A DNA stretch of 64,000 nt from positions 496,001 through 560,000 of the forward strand of contig CP128407.1 of the NCBI GenBank assembly GCA_046846435.1. The letters are read 5' to 3'. Below are positions 16,591 through 25,357 of the stretch, one piece after another. The notes under the pieces are model-generated. The model did not search any database. It was not told where the DNA came from and saw nothing but the letters and a program-made list of their open reading frames with translations. Origin of the DNA: Nanosynbacter sp963524495. GTDB lineage: Bacteria; Patescibacteriota; Saccharimonadia; Saccharimonadales; Saccharimonadaceae. The position numbers and the translations under genes were made by a program. How positions within the stretch are numbered: position 1 is the stretch's first letter; every line of letters begins with the position of its first letter.

Positions 16591-16619
16591 CGCTATATAT
16601 AGCGTATACGTGCTATAGT
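16591..16619 (+). promoter_or_regulatory. Palindromic operator and extended -10 of the ParB-like gene
   Basis: A perfect 14-bp palindrome CGCTATATATAGCG (16591-16604) lies where a -35 would be; TGCTATAGT follows (-10 at 16614-16619), and the ATG comes six bases later. Autoregulation by the encoded DNA-binding protein is plausible. Confidence 0.6.
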
Positions 16620-16625
16620 AACAAT

Positions 16626-17750
16626 ATGAAAGAATATCGTGAGTCGAGAGGGTTTGTTGAGTTTGGTCCAAAAAATACCGCACCCGTACCATTATCTGCC
16701 ATTAACGAAATTGAGCAGATTCGTAAAACCTATGACAAGCAGGCAATCACCGAGCTCGCGACTTCAATCGTTCACGAGGAAGACGGTAATACTTGGTTCG
16801 ATATGTACAACCCTCTCCTAGCCGCCTGCCTCACACCAGAGGAGGCGGAGCAATACCTCAAGGAACACGCTGCGTTTCATGAAGGATCTCAATCAATTGA
16901 CAGCCTCACGCCGGACCATGACGGTAACTACATCATCCTAATCTCTGGGCATCGTCGTAAACGCGCTATCGAGCAGCTACTGAGCCAACATAATATTGCA
17001 CCGGAGTGTACTCTAGTAAATGTCAATCTTCGCCGTGGCATTACCTTTGAGGAAGCACTCGTTGCTCAAGTGCGCGAGAATACGCACGAGAAAGTGTCGC
17101 CTACTGAAACTGCCAAATATATCAAGCAACTACACGCCTACCTCGAGAATAAAGAAGGGGCACAGCCGACCTACAGGCGACTGTCTATGATGACCGGTAT
17201 TAGCGAGGGCATCATTAGTACTGCGCTACGATTTCAACGCTTACCGGAAAGTATCCGAAAACTTGCTACCACTCATGGTGATATCCTCCCCTACTCAACC
17301 CTTGTAAGACTCGAGCCACTAATGCGCAAACGGGGTGAGCTGTATGATAAGCTACTCTCGCTCGGACAAACCATGGACGGGGAAGACTGTGAGACCTATG
17401 TCGAGAATCACCTTCATATCGTGGCGAATACCATTGTTGAAGGCCTCCTTGGCGCCAAGAAGCGCAATCACTATATTGAACAGCAGATTAGAGACCTAGA
17501 ACTACGAATTATCAATGCCCAGCCCAGCTTTGACCTTATAGCAGAAACCAGCTCTGGAGCTCAGCGAAAGGCATCAGAGACCCGCCTCGGTAAGACAGCC
17601 GTATCGGCCATGCGGCATGCCTGTCGAGACGATCCAAGAAATATGCCGCCCGAACAGCTAGCTGAACTCGAGGAGTTCGTCGCAAAAGCCAAGGCATTAG
17701 CGACTCCTGCTGTCAATGGCTACGAACAAGAGTCGCTGCTATCCGCCTAA
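16626..17750 (+). CDS. ParB/Spo0J-like DNA-binding protein, no adjacent ParA
   Basis: 374 residues. The ParB N-terminal CTPase fold is recognisable: IRKTYDKQAITELATSI (box I), LISGHRRKRAIEQLL (GHRR box II, about 107-120) and AQVRENTHEKVSPTETAKYI. A helix-turn-helix follows (TYRRLSMMTGISEGIISTALRF, cited in parts), and the C-terminal half is helical. Chromosomal ParB normally sits beside parA near the origin; here the neighbours are a membrane gene and trmD, so it may be a regulator or a second ParB family. It converges on and overlaps trmD by 4 bp. Leaderless promoter. Confidence 0.8.
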   Translation: MKEYRESRGFVEFGPKNTAPVPLSAINEIEQIRKTYDKQAITELATSIVHEEDGNTWFDMYNPLLAACLTPEEAEQYLKEHAAFHEGSQSIDSLTPDHDGNYIILISGHRRKRAIEQLLSQHNIAPECTLVNVNLRRGITFEEALVAQVRENTHEKVSPTETAKYIKQLHAYLENKEGAQPTYRRLSMMTGISEGIISTALRFQRLPESIRKLATTHGDILPYSTLVRLEPLMRKRGELYDKLLSLGQTMDGEDCETYVENHLHIVANTIVEGLLGAKKRNHYIEQQIRDLELRIINAQPSFDLIAETSSGAQRKASETRLGKTAVSAMRHACRDDPRNMPPEQLAELEEFVAKAKALATPAVNGYEQESLLSA

Positions 17751-18406
17751 TCAACGGCTGCTTTTTGCGACTGCTTTTTGCGCCACTCGGCGATCTTGCC
17801 GTGGTGCCCACTTAGCAAAACTTCCGGCACTCGCAGGCCATTAAATACCTCTGGCCGAGTATACTGCGGATACTCTAGTGTTTCGCCGTCTGAAAAGCTC
17901 TCAATCTCGGCCGACATTTCACCGCCCAGTACACCTGGCAGCAGCCGCACGATCGAGTCAATGATAGTCATTGCCGGCAGCTCACCACCAGTCAGCACAA
18001 AATCACCGATGCTCCACTGCTCATCAACCAATTCCATAATGCGCTCGTCAACGCCCTCATATCGCCCGCAGATGATAATGAGCCCCCGGCCATCATCCGC
18101 CGCCATGCGCGCCATCGCCTGCCGCCAGCGCCGACCACGTGGGCTCATCAGAACAACCTTTGCGCTCTCATCTCGCGACCTCGCAAACTCCACCGCCCGC
18201 CATAACGGCTCAATCATCAGTAGCATCCCATCGCCGCCGCCATATGGCGTATCATCCACCTGGCGGCGCGGGCCCAGACCAAATTCACGCAAGTTCACTG
18301 TCTCAAGTGAAACGATACCATCTTTTTGCGCCTTCCACATCATAGAATTTTCAAACACCCCAGAGAACATTTCGGGAAACAGGGTAATGACTTGAAATTT
18401 TCGCAT
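17747..18406 (-). CDS. trmD: tRNA (guanine-37-N1) methyltransferase
   Basis: 219 residues, the SPOUT-fold enzyme that methylates G37 beside the anticodon and prevents frameshifting. Conserved pieces: TLFPEMF, DDTPYGGGDGMLLMIEP, LIIICGRYEGVDERI and IGDFVLTGGELPAM with the knot. The start at 18406 (MRKFQVITLFP) is preferred because TATAAT (18414-18419) ends seven bases before it; the upstream ATG at 18415 overlaps the -10 box. The khpA-like gene upstream recalls the common rpsP-khpA-rimM-trmD order, but rpsP is at 27 kb. Confidence 0.96.
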   Translation of the reverse strand: MRKFQVITLFPEMFSGVFENSMMWKAQKDGIVSLETVNLREFGLGPRRQVDDTPYGGGDGMLLMIEPLWRAVEFARSRDESAKVVLMSPRGRRWRQAMARMAADDGRGLIIICGRYEGVDERIMELVDEQWSIGDFVLTGGELPAMTIIDSIVRLLPGVLGGEMSAEIESFSDGETLEYPQYTRPEVFNGLRVPEVLLSGHHGKIAEWRKKQSQKAAVD

Positions 18407-18441
18407 ACCCTTCATTATACCGCGCCCACATAAAAACCACC

Positions 18442-18472
18442 AAAAAACCGCCCTTTAGCTAGGCGGTTTTTT
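18442..18472 (-). terminator. Terminator of the mltG-khpA unit (bidirectional shape)
   Basis: Arms aaaaaaccgcc (18442-18452) and ggcggtttttt (18462-18472) with a 9-nt loop. It stands after the KH-domain gene and just before the trmD promoter. Confidence 0.9.
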
Positions 18473-18554
18473 AGCACAAATAAGGCTCTCAATGGTTACC
18501 CATTGCTCGCATAGAGCTGTTCTCGCATATTGTCTGTGCTTGAACTAGTTATGA

Positions 18555-18947
18555 TTATATATCAAGATCATCCAGTTCTGCAAGCTCTTTTCGAGCATTT
18601 TCTGCATAAGAAGAGTTATTTTCCACAGTTTCATCTGTTGAGTTGTCCACAGAATCATCGTCTGAAGCGGCAGTCGTAGTTTGTTTAGCACTCGTAAAGC
18701 CGTCGTTATTGACAATTTTCAGGTTGTAGCGCGCATCATTTTTCGTCCCCAACGCCCTGAGCAGCGTCCGCAGGCTCTGTGCCGTACCGCCACGCTTGCC
18801 GATGACCCGACCGAGATCTTCTGGGTTGACCGTCAGTGTGAGTAACACTCCCTTTTCGTCAATCAAACGCTCGACGACGACATCTTCTGGATATCCAACC
18901 AGCGCCTTTACTACGTATTCTACAAATTGCTGATCTATCGTTGACAT
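18555..18947 (-). CDS. khpA: KH-domain RNA-binding protein (KhpA-like) with acidic tail
   Basis: 130 residues from the ATG at 18947, which has a strong AAGGAGGGG site; the upstream in-frame start at 19079 overlaps mltG and is rejected. Residues 1-78 form a type II KH domain with GRVIGKRGGTAQSLRTLL carrying the GxxG loop. The remaining 50 residues are Ser/Asp/Asn/Thr-rich, acidic and probably disordered, longer than in typical KhpA (about 75-80 residues). KhpA proteins bind many RNAs and influence cell elongation and division, which fits the mltG neighbour. Confidence 0.9.
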   Translation of the reverse strand: MSTIDQQFVEYVVKALVGYPEDVVVERLIDEKGVLLTLTVNPEDLGRVIGKRGGTAQSLRTLLRALGTKNDARYNLKIVNNDGFTSAKQTTTAASDDDSVDNSTDETVENNSSYAENARKELAELDDLDI

Positions 18948-19008
18948 ACTGCCCCTCCTTGGAATTAACTGTACTCCTAGTATAGCATAGGCGGTTTGCC
19001 GAGGGCAA

Positions 19009-20097
19009 CTATGGCAATTGGCACTTTTTGGCGCAGTGGGCGGTAATGTTCGCTTTGTGCTCAGCCTCGGTCTTAGCAAAATAGGTTACATTGTCGTCGC
19101 CGCTCAAGAAGTAAAGGTAATCCTCCTGGGCTGGATCGGCCACAGCATTCAGCGCCGCGAGACCAGGCGAAGCAATTGGCCCAGGCGGCAGCCCCTTGTG
19201 AATGCGCGTGTTGTACGGTGAATTAAGCGTGTGCGAGCGAGCGACGCCAGCCTTGTCGGCGGCATAATGATACGTCACGTCTGACCCGAGCGGCATATCC
19301 TTTTTGAGACGGTTATAAAACACACTGGCAATCCGCCGCATGTCCTCACAGGTCGTTTTACCCGGACAACCGATTGACTCACGCTGAATAATTGAGGCCA
19401 GCGTCAGCCCCTGATACAGCGACAGCCCTCGAGCTGCAAATTTCTTTTCGAGATTATTCTCAGCCACCACCCGGTCTAGCTCGCTGATGGCCCGCTGCAA
19501 GGCTTGCTGGGCGGTCGCGTCTGACGGCAAAAAATACGTATCACCATAAATATAGCCCTCGAGATCAGCAGTCGCTGGCTTACTTTTTAGTACCGTACCG
19601 GTATAAGTAGCAGCAAAGGCGGCTGTAATTTGCTCATCGCTGTAGCCAGCCCGCTTGAGGGCGCTGGCAACATCGGTCTTTTGAGCGGCAGGCGTCGAGG
19701 TCTTATCGTGCAGTGTTGCCCCTGGATAAAACAATACCGAGCGCCGATCCGGTTTGCCGCCGAGTAGATGCTTAAGCACCGACGCCACATCTTGATCTTG
19801 CGTAAAACTATACACGCCTTTATTGAAGGTGCCGGTAACATTATTTAACTTGAGGTAAATCGTCATGGCAAAGGCACTACGAATAATTTTTTTATCTTCA
19901 AGTTTTTTGGCAATAACTTGCGCTGTGTCGCCACTGGCGATCTCGACACTGATTTTTTGCCGTGCCCCGGCATCGACCGGACGAAGCATTTGTTTGTACC
20001 AAATGACGCTGCCAAGCAGCACCACGCCCGCCACCGCGACAACTGCCGATACGATGATGAGCCACAATCGCCGTTTTTTAATCTTCAATTTCTTCAT
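19009..20097 (-). CDS. mltG: Endolytic murein transglycosylase MltG
   Basis: 362 residues: a basic cytoplasmic start, one membrane helix (about 10-30), a LysM-like stretch (ISVEIASGDTAQVIAKKL) and the YceG catalytic domain with LEGYIYGDTYFLP, LASIIQRES (catalytic Glu), RIASVFYNRLKKDMPLGSDVT and the C-terminal SPYNTRIHKGLPPGPIASPG. It cuts nascent glycan strands and so sets their length. The start overlaps the ruvX stop by 4 bp (ATGA), with a GAGGT site. Confidence 0.95.
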   Translation of the reverse strand: MKKLKIKKRRLWLIIVSAVVAVAGVVLLGSVIWYKQMLRPVDAGARQKISVEIASGDTAQVIAKKLEDKKIIRSAFAMTIYLKLNNVTGTFNKGVYSFTQDQDVASVLKHLLGGKPDRRSVLFYPGATLHDKTSTPAAQKTDVASALKRAGYSDEQITAAFAATYTGTVLKSKPATADLEGYIYGDTYFLPSDATAQQALQRAISELDRVVAENNLEKKFAARGLSLYQGLTLASIIQRESIGCPGKTTCEDMRRIASVFYNRLKKDMPLGSDVTYHYAADKAGVARSHTLNSPYNTRIHKGLPPGPIASPGLAALNAVADPAQEDYLYFLSGDDNVTYFAKTEAEHKANITAHCAKKCQLP

Positions 20098-20498
20098 CCG
20101 TGCACCTCCAAATAATCTTGTAGTATAATACTCGCCGCCTCGGCATCGATGTCGCCTTTATCTTTGATCTTGCCAGCCAGGCGCTGTTCGGCCTGAACGC
20201 TGGTTAGCGACTCATCCTGATAAGCGATCTCGGCATCAATGTCCAGCCGACCCAGCCGCCTGACAAAATCGACCACGAACTCTGTTTGCTGTGTTGGCTC
20301 GCCGGACTGATTACGCGGATAGCCGACCACCACTAGTGAGATATCGTGCCGCAGCATGATCTCTGCCAGCTCCTCCATGACCCGCTCGTCATGAGCCACC
20401 CAGCCAAACGGTACCGCAATCCGCACCTGTGAATCGGCCATCGCCAGACCGATCCGCTTCTCGCCCACATCTAGCGCTAGAAAGTTTTTAGCTTTCAT
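20094..20498 (-). CDS. ruvX: YqgF/RuvX-type putative Holliday junction resolvase
   Basis: 134 residues, RNase H-like fold. LALDVGEKRIGLAMAD carries the first catalytic Asp, VVGYPRNQSGEPTQQ the central loop, YQDESLTSVQAE the Glu, and DIDAEAASIILQDYL the last Asp. The family works in 16S rRNA 5' processing and possibly in recombination. It overlaps the baseplate-J-like gene by 11 bp and mltG by 4 bp: a tightly packed unit. Confidence 0.93.
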   Translation of the reverse strand: MKAKNFLALDVGEKRIGLAMADSQVRIAVPFGWVAHDERVMEELAEIMLRHDISLVVVGYPRNQSGEPTQQTEFVVDFVRRLGRLDIDAEIAYQDESLTSVQAEQRLAGKIKDKGDIDAEAASIILQDYLEVHG

Positions 20499-22101
20499 TG
20501 AGCTTGAATTCGATGCTTATTCGTTTGGTATCATTTGGTACGGTGCGCACCCAGAACGGAGAGAATTTCACATCAACATTTTCGATACCCTTGATGGCTT
20601 CAAGCGCTGACTGGATGTCGCCATAACTTTTACCGCGCGACTGCTCCTTGACCTTTTCCTCATCAATGGTTGGGCCGACGACAGCATTGGCGGTGATGTG
20701 AGCAATGAAGTTGCTGCCCCGGCCACTGAACTGCGCAAACTGCGCGCTATCAACACCATCTTTATAGATCTTTTGTGACTGCTTGCCCTCTAGCTCCTTG
20801 TTGGCGGTCGCCTTGAGGTAGGTGCTTAACTCTGATTTTTCGATACCGACCATTGAGGCAGTCACCACCGTTTTGAGCGTCACCGCGCCGGTCGCTTCAC
20901 TGTCAACGGCGACACTTGGAGTCGGCGTACTGCGCTGCTCCTGGTAGCTTTCTTTGATAGCAACAGTTGATCCGCCGAATGACTGCTCAACCTTGGTGCG
21001 GAGAGAGTCGGCCTTTTTTTCGTTCAATAAATCGCCGGCACGCCTAACATCGTCGCTACTAACCACCGTCACCTCGCGACTACTACCGCCCGAAGTCTCG
21101 CCAACGAGTGTCGCGTTAACTCCTGATGGCATTCCCGATACCGAACCACTTTCACCGTTATATTCCGCCCCGATATTCGCAGCCGTCACCATGACCGTTG
21201 AGCCTGAGGCATTAGAGCGACTAAATGTCACCGCGCTATCGGTCGTAAAGGTCATCCCACCGCTCGTACGGATTGATGTCCCGGCCGGAATGGTCTTATC
21301 TAGCAGGCTAATGGAATCAGTCGCGACACGTAGCTTACCCTTGGCTCGCTCACCAACTTTCTTCTTGCCAGTTGCCGAGAACTCAACGGATAACTCTGCT
21401 TTTTGCTCCTGCCGGCGCGCCTTGATCACGTCAGCAGCCGGATCAGTCGTCCCGTCAGTCCTGAGTGTCACTTTCTTATTTACCGTCACCGTTGTCGTCT
21501 TGGCCGTGATAATCACTCGCGCATGCGGTGCGAACCAAATCGCCCATATCAAAAACCCAATGAGTAGCAGCGCGGCGCCGCCGATCAGCAGAAACTTTTT
21601 ACGAAATAGATTAAAGTTCGGGACTTTTGGCGCTGTCTTACTCTTGTTGGTGTTATCCGCCGGCTTCGGCGCTTCGTCGTTCTGTTTTTTGGATGAATCA
21701 GCGATGGCCGAATCAATCGCCTTATCCGTTTCATCAACAGGTTGCGCGCTCTTTTCTAGCTCGCCGACTGGCAGCTCGCGCCCATCGATGACGTCATTTT
21801 CGTCGTCCACCTTCAGCACCGGCACCTCGGCCATTTCTGGCTTGCTCTGGAGCGTCTTGGCCACGGGAATTTTGGCTGCCGCCGCGAGGCCAGACAGAAT
21901 CGTATCACCAGTAATCAGCACGACTCGCTTATCAACCGACGTAGCCGTCCGAGCGATGAGCCGCATATTGACAGCACTACGCAACACGCCAACCCGCTTG
22001 GGCGGCACCAACGCGATAATTCGCTCCTTTGACGCCTTTATCTTGCCAACAATGGCGGTGATATCATCTTCGACGTCAATGTAAATAACATCTTTATTCA
22101 T
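20488..22101 (-). CDS. Single-pass membrane protein with baseplate-J-like extracellular region
   Basis: 537 residues: a cytoplasmic part (1-175) that starts with a Rossmann-like stretch (IIALVPPKRVGVL, LITGDTILSGLAAAAKIPV) and becomes acidic and disordered, one membrane helix (about 176-195) and a long beta-rich outer part. The outer part includes TIPAGTSIRTSGGMTFTTDS, the pattern of baseplate J/gp47-like proteins often annotated in Patescibacteria. It starts directly after the FtsA-like gene. A role in a surface or division-linked assembly is suggested by context only. Confidence 0.75.
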   Translation of the reverse strand: MNKDVIYIDVEDDITAIVGKIKASKERIIALVPPKRVGVLRSAVNMRLIARTATSVDKRVVLITGDTILSGLAAAAKIPVAKTLQSKPEMAEVPVLKVDDENDVIDGRELPVGELEKSAQPVDETDKAIDSAIADSSKKQNDEAPKPADNTNKSKTAPKVPNFNLFRKKFLLIGGAALLLIGFLIWAIWFAPHARVIITAKTTTVTVNKKVTLRTDGTTDPAADVIKARRQEQKAELSVEFSATGKKKVGERAKGKLRVATDSISLLDKTIPAGTSIRTSGGMTFTTDSAVTFSRSNASGSTVMVTAANIGAEYNGESGSVSGMPSGVNATLVGETSGGSSREVTVVSSDDVRRAGDLLNEKKADSLRTKVEQSFGGSTVAIKESYQEQRSTPTPSVAVDSEATGAVTLKTVVTASMVGIEKSELSTYLKATANKELEGKQSQKIYKDGVDSAQFAQFSGRGSNFIAHITANAVVGPTIDEEKVKEQSRGKSYGDIQSALEAIKGIENVDVKFSPFWVRTVPNDTKRISIEFKLNES

Positions 22102-23364
22102 CTATATTTTAAGTAATCGGTTAACTTTATCCATCAAGCCATGAGCGTCTTGATTACTTACCATTGTATCATATCCAACCCGCAGCAGGCCCATCACCGT
22201 GATAAATGTGTGATCCGTGATATCACCGGTCGTATCAGTGATACCGATGACATCGGAGGGTTTGATATGCTGAATGGTTGGCTTTTTCGTAAACGGCAGT
22301 TCCTTGTACCATGGCTGATTGGCGAGTGCATCAACCAGCTGCTGCAAGCTCGCGCCACCGCCACATAGCAAGATCCGGTTCGGTAAATGATCGACGCTGT
22401 CAAAATCACCGAGCGCCAGCTCAACACCCGATAGCCATACCTCAAGCGTCTTATCAATTGCTTCGTCAAGTTTGCGCCTGAGGGTTGGCTTAATGTAACC
22501 ATTATCAGTGTTTACTTTCAGCTTTTCCGCCTCTTTATAACCCAGGTCAAGATCCGTCGCAATCATCCGCGTAAAGCTCCGTCCGCCGATACCGAACATC
22601 TTGGTGCCCTCAACGCCGCCGTCATTGACAACCGCAATATCAGTCGTGCCACCACCGCAGTCGATCAAGATCGCCGTGAAATTAGAATTCGCATCCGTAC
22701 CGAGCACACTCCGGCTGACTGCAAACGGCTCGGCCGCCACGGCGATTAGCTCCAGCGCTAACTCATCAGCCACCTTTTCCAGCGCCCCGATATGCACCAT
22801 CGGCGCAAATGCCGTATAAATCTGCACCGCCACGTCCCGCCCCTGAAAACCGATCGGGTTCGACACTTTGTAGCCATCAATATGAATACTGACCAGTGCT
22901 GAGTTAACCAGCTTCACCTCGACATCCTCGTTGCCAGTCTCCAGCGCAATCTGCGCCTGCGCCTTGCCCTGCGCCCGTTCCTGTACCTTCTCGATGATGA
23001 ATTCCATCTCAGCAACGTCCAGCGGCTTATCAGGTTGTGGTCGGCGATAGCGAATGGTGTTGGTCACACCCTTGACCAGCTCACCGGCGATACCGATGAT
23101 CACCCGCTTGGCCTGAACGCCGGCCTTATCCTCGGCCTCGGTCAGCGCCGCCTCGCAATTGGTCACCACACCGGCGATATCAGCGATCGCGCCTTGATGC
23201 ATGTCGCCCAGATTCTGCTGCGCCCGACCAACTCCGATAATCTCGATATCATCATCCTTGATCTCGGCAATCAGCGCCTTGATATACTCCGTACCAATGT
23301 CGAGACCGACCAGGTACTGGTGTTCATCTTTGTCTGTCTTCTTGAAAAGCCTATCTAACACCAT
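22102..23364 (-). CDS. FtsA/PilM-like actin-fold ATPase
   Basis: 420 residues. Actin-fold motifs: YLVGLDIGTEYIKALIAE (phosphate 1), LIDCGGGTTDIAVV (phosphate 2, about 230-243) and ILLCGGGASLQQLVDAL (adenosine). An SHS2-like 1C insertion (VIIGIAGELVKGVTNTIRYR) favours FtsA over PilM. FtsA anchors the FtsZ ring; PilM works in type IV pili. No ftsZ or pil genes are adjacent, and the next gene is the baseplate-J-like membrane protein. A TATAAT lies 10 bases before the ATG. Confidence 0.82.
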   Translation of the reverse strand: MVLDRLFKKTDKDEHQYLVGLDIGTEYIKALIAEIKDDDIEIIGVGRAQQNLGDMHQGAIADIAGVVTNCEAALTEAEDKAGVQAKRVIIGIAGELVKGVTNTIRYRRPQPDKPLDVAEMEFIIEKVQERAQGKAQAQIALETGNEDVEVKLVNSALVSIHIDGYKVSNPIGFQGRDVAVQIYTAFAPMVHIGALEKVADELALELIAVAAEPFAVSRSVLGTDANSNFTAILIDCGGGTTDIAVVNDGGVEGTKMFGIGGRSFTRMIATDLDLGYKEAEKLKVNTDNGYIKPTLRRKLDEAIDKTLEVWLSGVELALGDFDSVDHLPNRILLCGGGASLQQLVDALANQPWYKELPFTKKPTIQHIKPSDVIGITDTTGDITDHTFITVMGLLRVGYDTMVSNQDAHGLMDKVNRLLKI

Positions 23365-23431
23365 AGTCTTTATGATTATATACCATTTGTGTGTGGATTG
23401 GCTAGTTTTTTACGAGGATAATTAACCAGCC

Positions 23432-25315
23432 TCAGTCAAGTATCGCCTTAATCCGCCGAATCCCAGCAGCGCTCGCCTCCTCTTTGGTGATGGTGAAGCG
23501 CTTGCCGCCCTCAGCCAAAATACCCGTGTGCTCGACGTGCGGGCCGCCGCATATCTCAAAGCTGATAATATTATTGCCCGCGCCAATAGAATAGACTTTC
23601 ACCGTGTCGCCGTAGCGCTCGCCAAAGGCGCCGATTGCACCCATTTTTAGCGCCTCGTCAGTCGGATAAACGGCAAAGCTGACTGGCAAATCAGCGTCAA
23701 TCCACGCATTAACTTGATCCTCCACCGCCTGTTTTTCCTCCGGCGTCAATTTATCGTGATTGAAATCAAAACGCAGGCGCTCGGCGGTGATATTACTGCC
23801 GTGCTGCTGCAAATCCGGTGCCTTCAGAACTTTGCGCAGTGCCGCCCCCAACAAGTGCGTCGCCGTATGATATTTCAGATGAATCGGATCGTGTCCTTCA
23901 AGACCGCCGCTAAATTGCCCCTTACGCGCGGTCTTGGAACGTTGGCGCTGCTCAGCCATCTTAGCATCAAATTCAGTGCGCCAGTTATCAGAAAGCTTGA
24001 TGCCTTGTTTATACGCCTCCTCAGTGCTCAGCTCCACCGGAAAACCAAACGTATCATACAGCGTAAATAACTCTTCGCCAGTCAAACCATCGTCGATATA
24101 CTGCTGCATTTGCCTGAGACCTTTGCGCAGCGTCTGGCGGAAGGCTTTTTCTTCTTTGACTAGCACAGCGATGATACTCTCGCGGTTTTCCTTAACTTCT
24201 GGGAAATCCGCTTCATATAAATCAGCGATCACCGGCACGACCTCCTCGAGGAAATTCTGCTCGATCCCTAGGTCAAAACTATAGCGAATCGCCCGGCGTA
24301 ATAAGCGGCGCATCACGTAGCCCTGTTCCTTATTGCTCGGCATGCAGCCGTCAACCGCCATAAAGGTAGCGGCCCTCAGATGATCAGCGATTACCCGCAT
24401 ACTTTCGGTATGTGAAGCGTACTGTTTGCCGCTCAAATCCTGCAATTTCTCGACGATCGGCCACAGTAAGCTAATCTTGAAGACATCAGGGTCGTTATTA
24501 ACCGCTGCCGCGATCCGCTCCAGGCCCGAACCATGATCAATATTTGGCTTTTCCAGCGGCTCAAACACACCGTCCGCCACTTTTTTATAGGCCATAAAGA
24601 CATTATTACCAATCTCCATAAAGCGGCCACAATCGCAGTTCGGATGACAATGCTCGCCAAACTTCGGATCATGCTCGATGAAATCAAACTCATAAAACAT
24701 CTCGCTATCCGGCCCGCACGGATCGCCAATTGGCGTCGTTTCAGGTCCGCCGTTACGGCTCCACCAGTTTTTACTGCCATCATAGAAGAAAATCCGCTCA
24801 CCTGGGTGAATACCGCGCGCATAACCGACTTCTTCCGAACCAATATCGGCCTGACCGCTGCTTAGACCTGCTGTTTCGTATAGTTCTGCCCAGATTTCCG
24901 CTGCCTCAGTATCCTTAGGAATATTGTAGCGTTCATCACCAATGTAGCAGGTGATATAAATCCGGTTCATGTCCAGCCCAACCTCTTCGGACAGGAATTG
25001 CCACATCCAATTGATCTGCTCTTTTTTGAAATAATCGCCCAAACTCCAGTTACCAAGCATCTCAAAAAATGTCGTGTGGCGGTTATCACCGATATCATCA
25101 ATGTCTTGGGCCCGCAAGCACGTCTGTGAATCAGCGATTCGCTTGCCCTCAGGGTGTGGCTCACCCAGTAGGTACGGGATCATCGGCTGCATGCCCGCAC
25201 CGGTAAATAGTGTTGTCGGGTCGTCGGTTAGAATCAGCGGCGCGCGCCTAATGACTGCATGAGCCTGTTTGCGGTAAAAGTCGAGGTATTTGAGGCGAAT
25301 TTCTTGAGCGTTCAT
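23432..25315 (-). CDS. alaS: Alanyl-tRNA synthetase, short form without C-Ala domain
   Basis: 627 residues against about 870 in most bacteria. The class II core (FYRKQAHAVIRRAPLILTDDPTTLFTGAGMQPM, cited in parts) and the editing domain with HTATH (about residue 480) and CGGPH (about 593) are present; the C-terminal oligomerisation/C-Ala domain is absent. It charges tRNA-Ala and clears Ser/Gly errors. TGCTATAAT ends seven bases before the ATG, so the message should be leaderless. Confidence 0.95.
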   Translation of the reverse strand: MNAQEIRLKYLDFYRKQAHAVIRRAPLILTDDPTTLFTGAGMQPMIPYLLGEPHPEGKRIADSQTCLRAQDIDDIGDNRHTTFFEMLGNWSLGDYFKKEQINWMWQFLSEEVGLDMNRIYITCYIGDERYNIPKDTEAAEIWAELYETAGLSSGQADIGSEEVGYARGIHPGERIFFYDGSKNWWSRNGGPETTPIGDPCGPDSEMFYEFDFIEHDPKFGEHCHPNCDCGRFMEIGNNVFMAYKKVADGVFEPLEKPNIDHGSGLERIAAAVNNDPDVFKISLLWPIVEKLQDLSGKQYASHTESMRVIADHLRAATFMAVDGCMPSNKEQGYVMRRLLRRAIRYSFDLGIEQNFLEEVVPVIADLYEADFPEVKENRESIIAVLVKEEKAFRQTLRKGLRQMQQYIDDGLTGEELFTLYDTFGFPVELSTEEAYKQGIKLSDNWRTEFDAKMAEQRQRSKTARKGQFSGGLEGHDPIHLKYHTATHLLGAALRKVLKAPDLQQHGSNITAERLRFDFNHDKLTPEEKQAVEDQVNAWIDADLPVSFAVYPTDEALKMGAIGAFGERYGDTVKVYSIGAGNNIISFEICGGPHVEHTGILAEGGKRFTITKEEASAAGIRRIKAILD

Positions 25316-25357
25316 AGGAGCAATTATAGCACAAGTCTCCTCAGATACTCTGGATCT

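Noticed and set aside
20954..22084. Long (376-codon) open frame opposite the baseplate-J-like gene
   Set aside because: Ser/Thr/Val-rich shadow frame without ribosome binding site; the minus-strand gene fits the operon and known domains.
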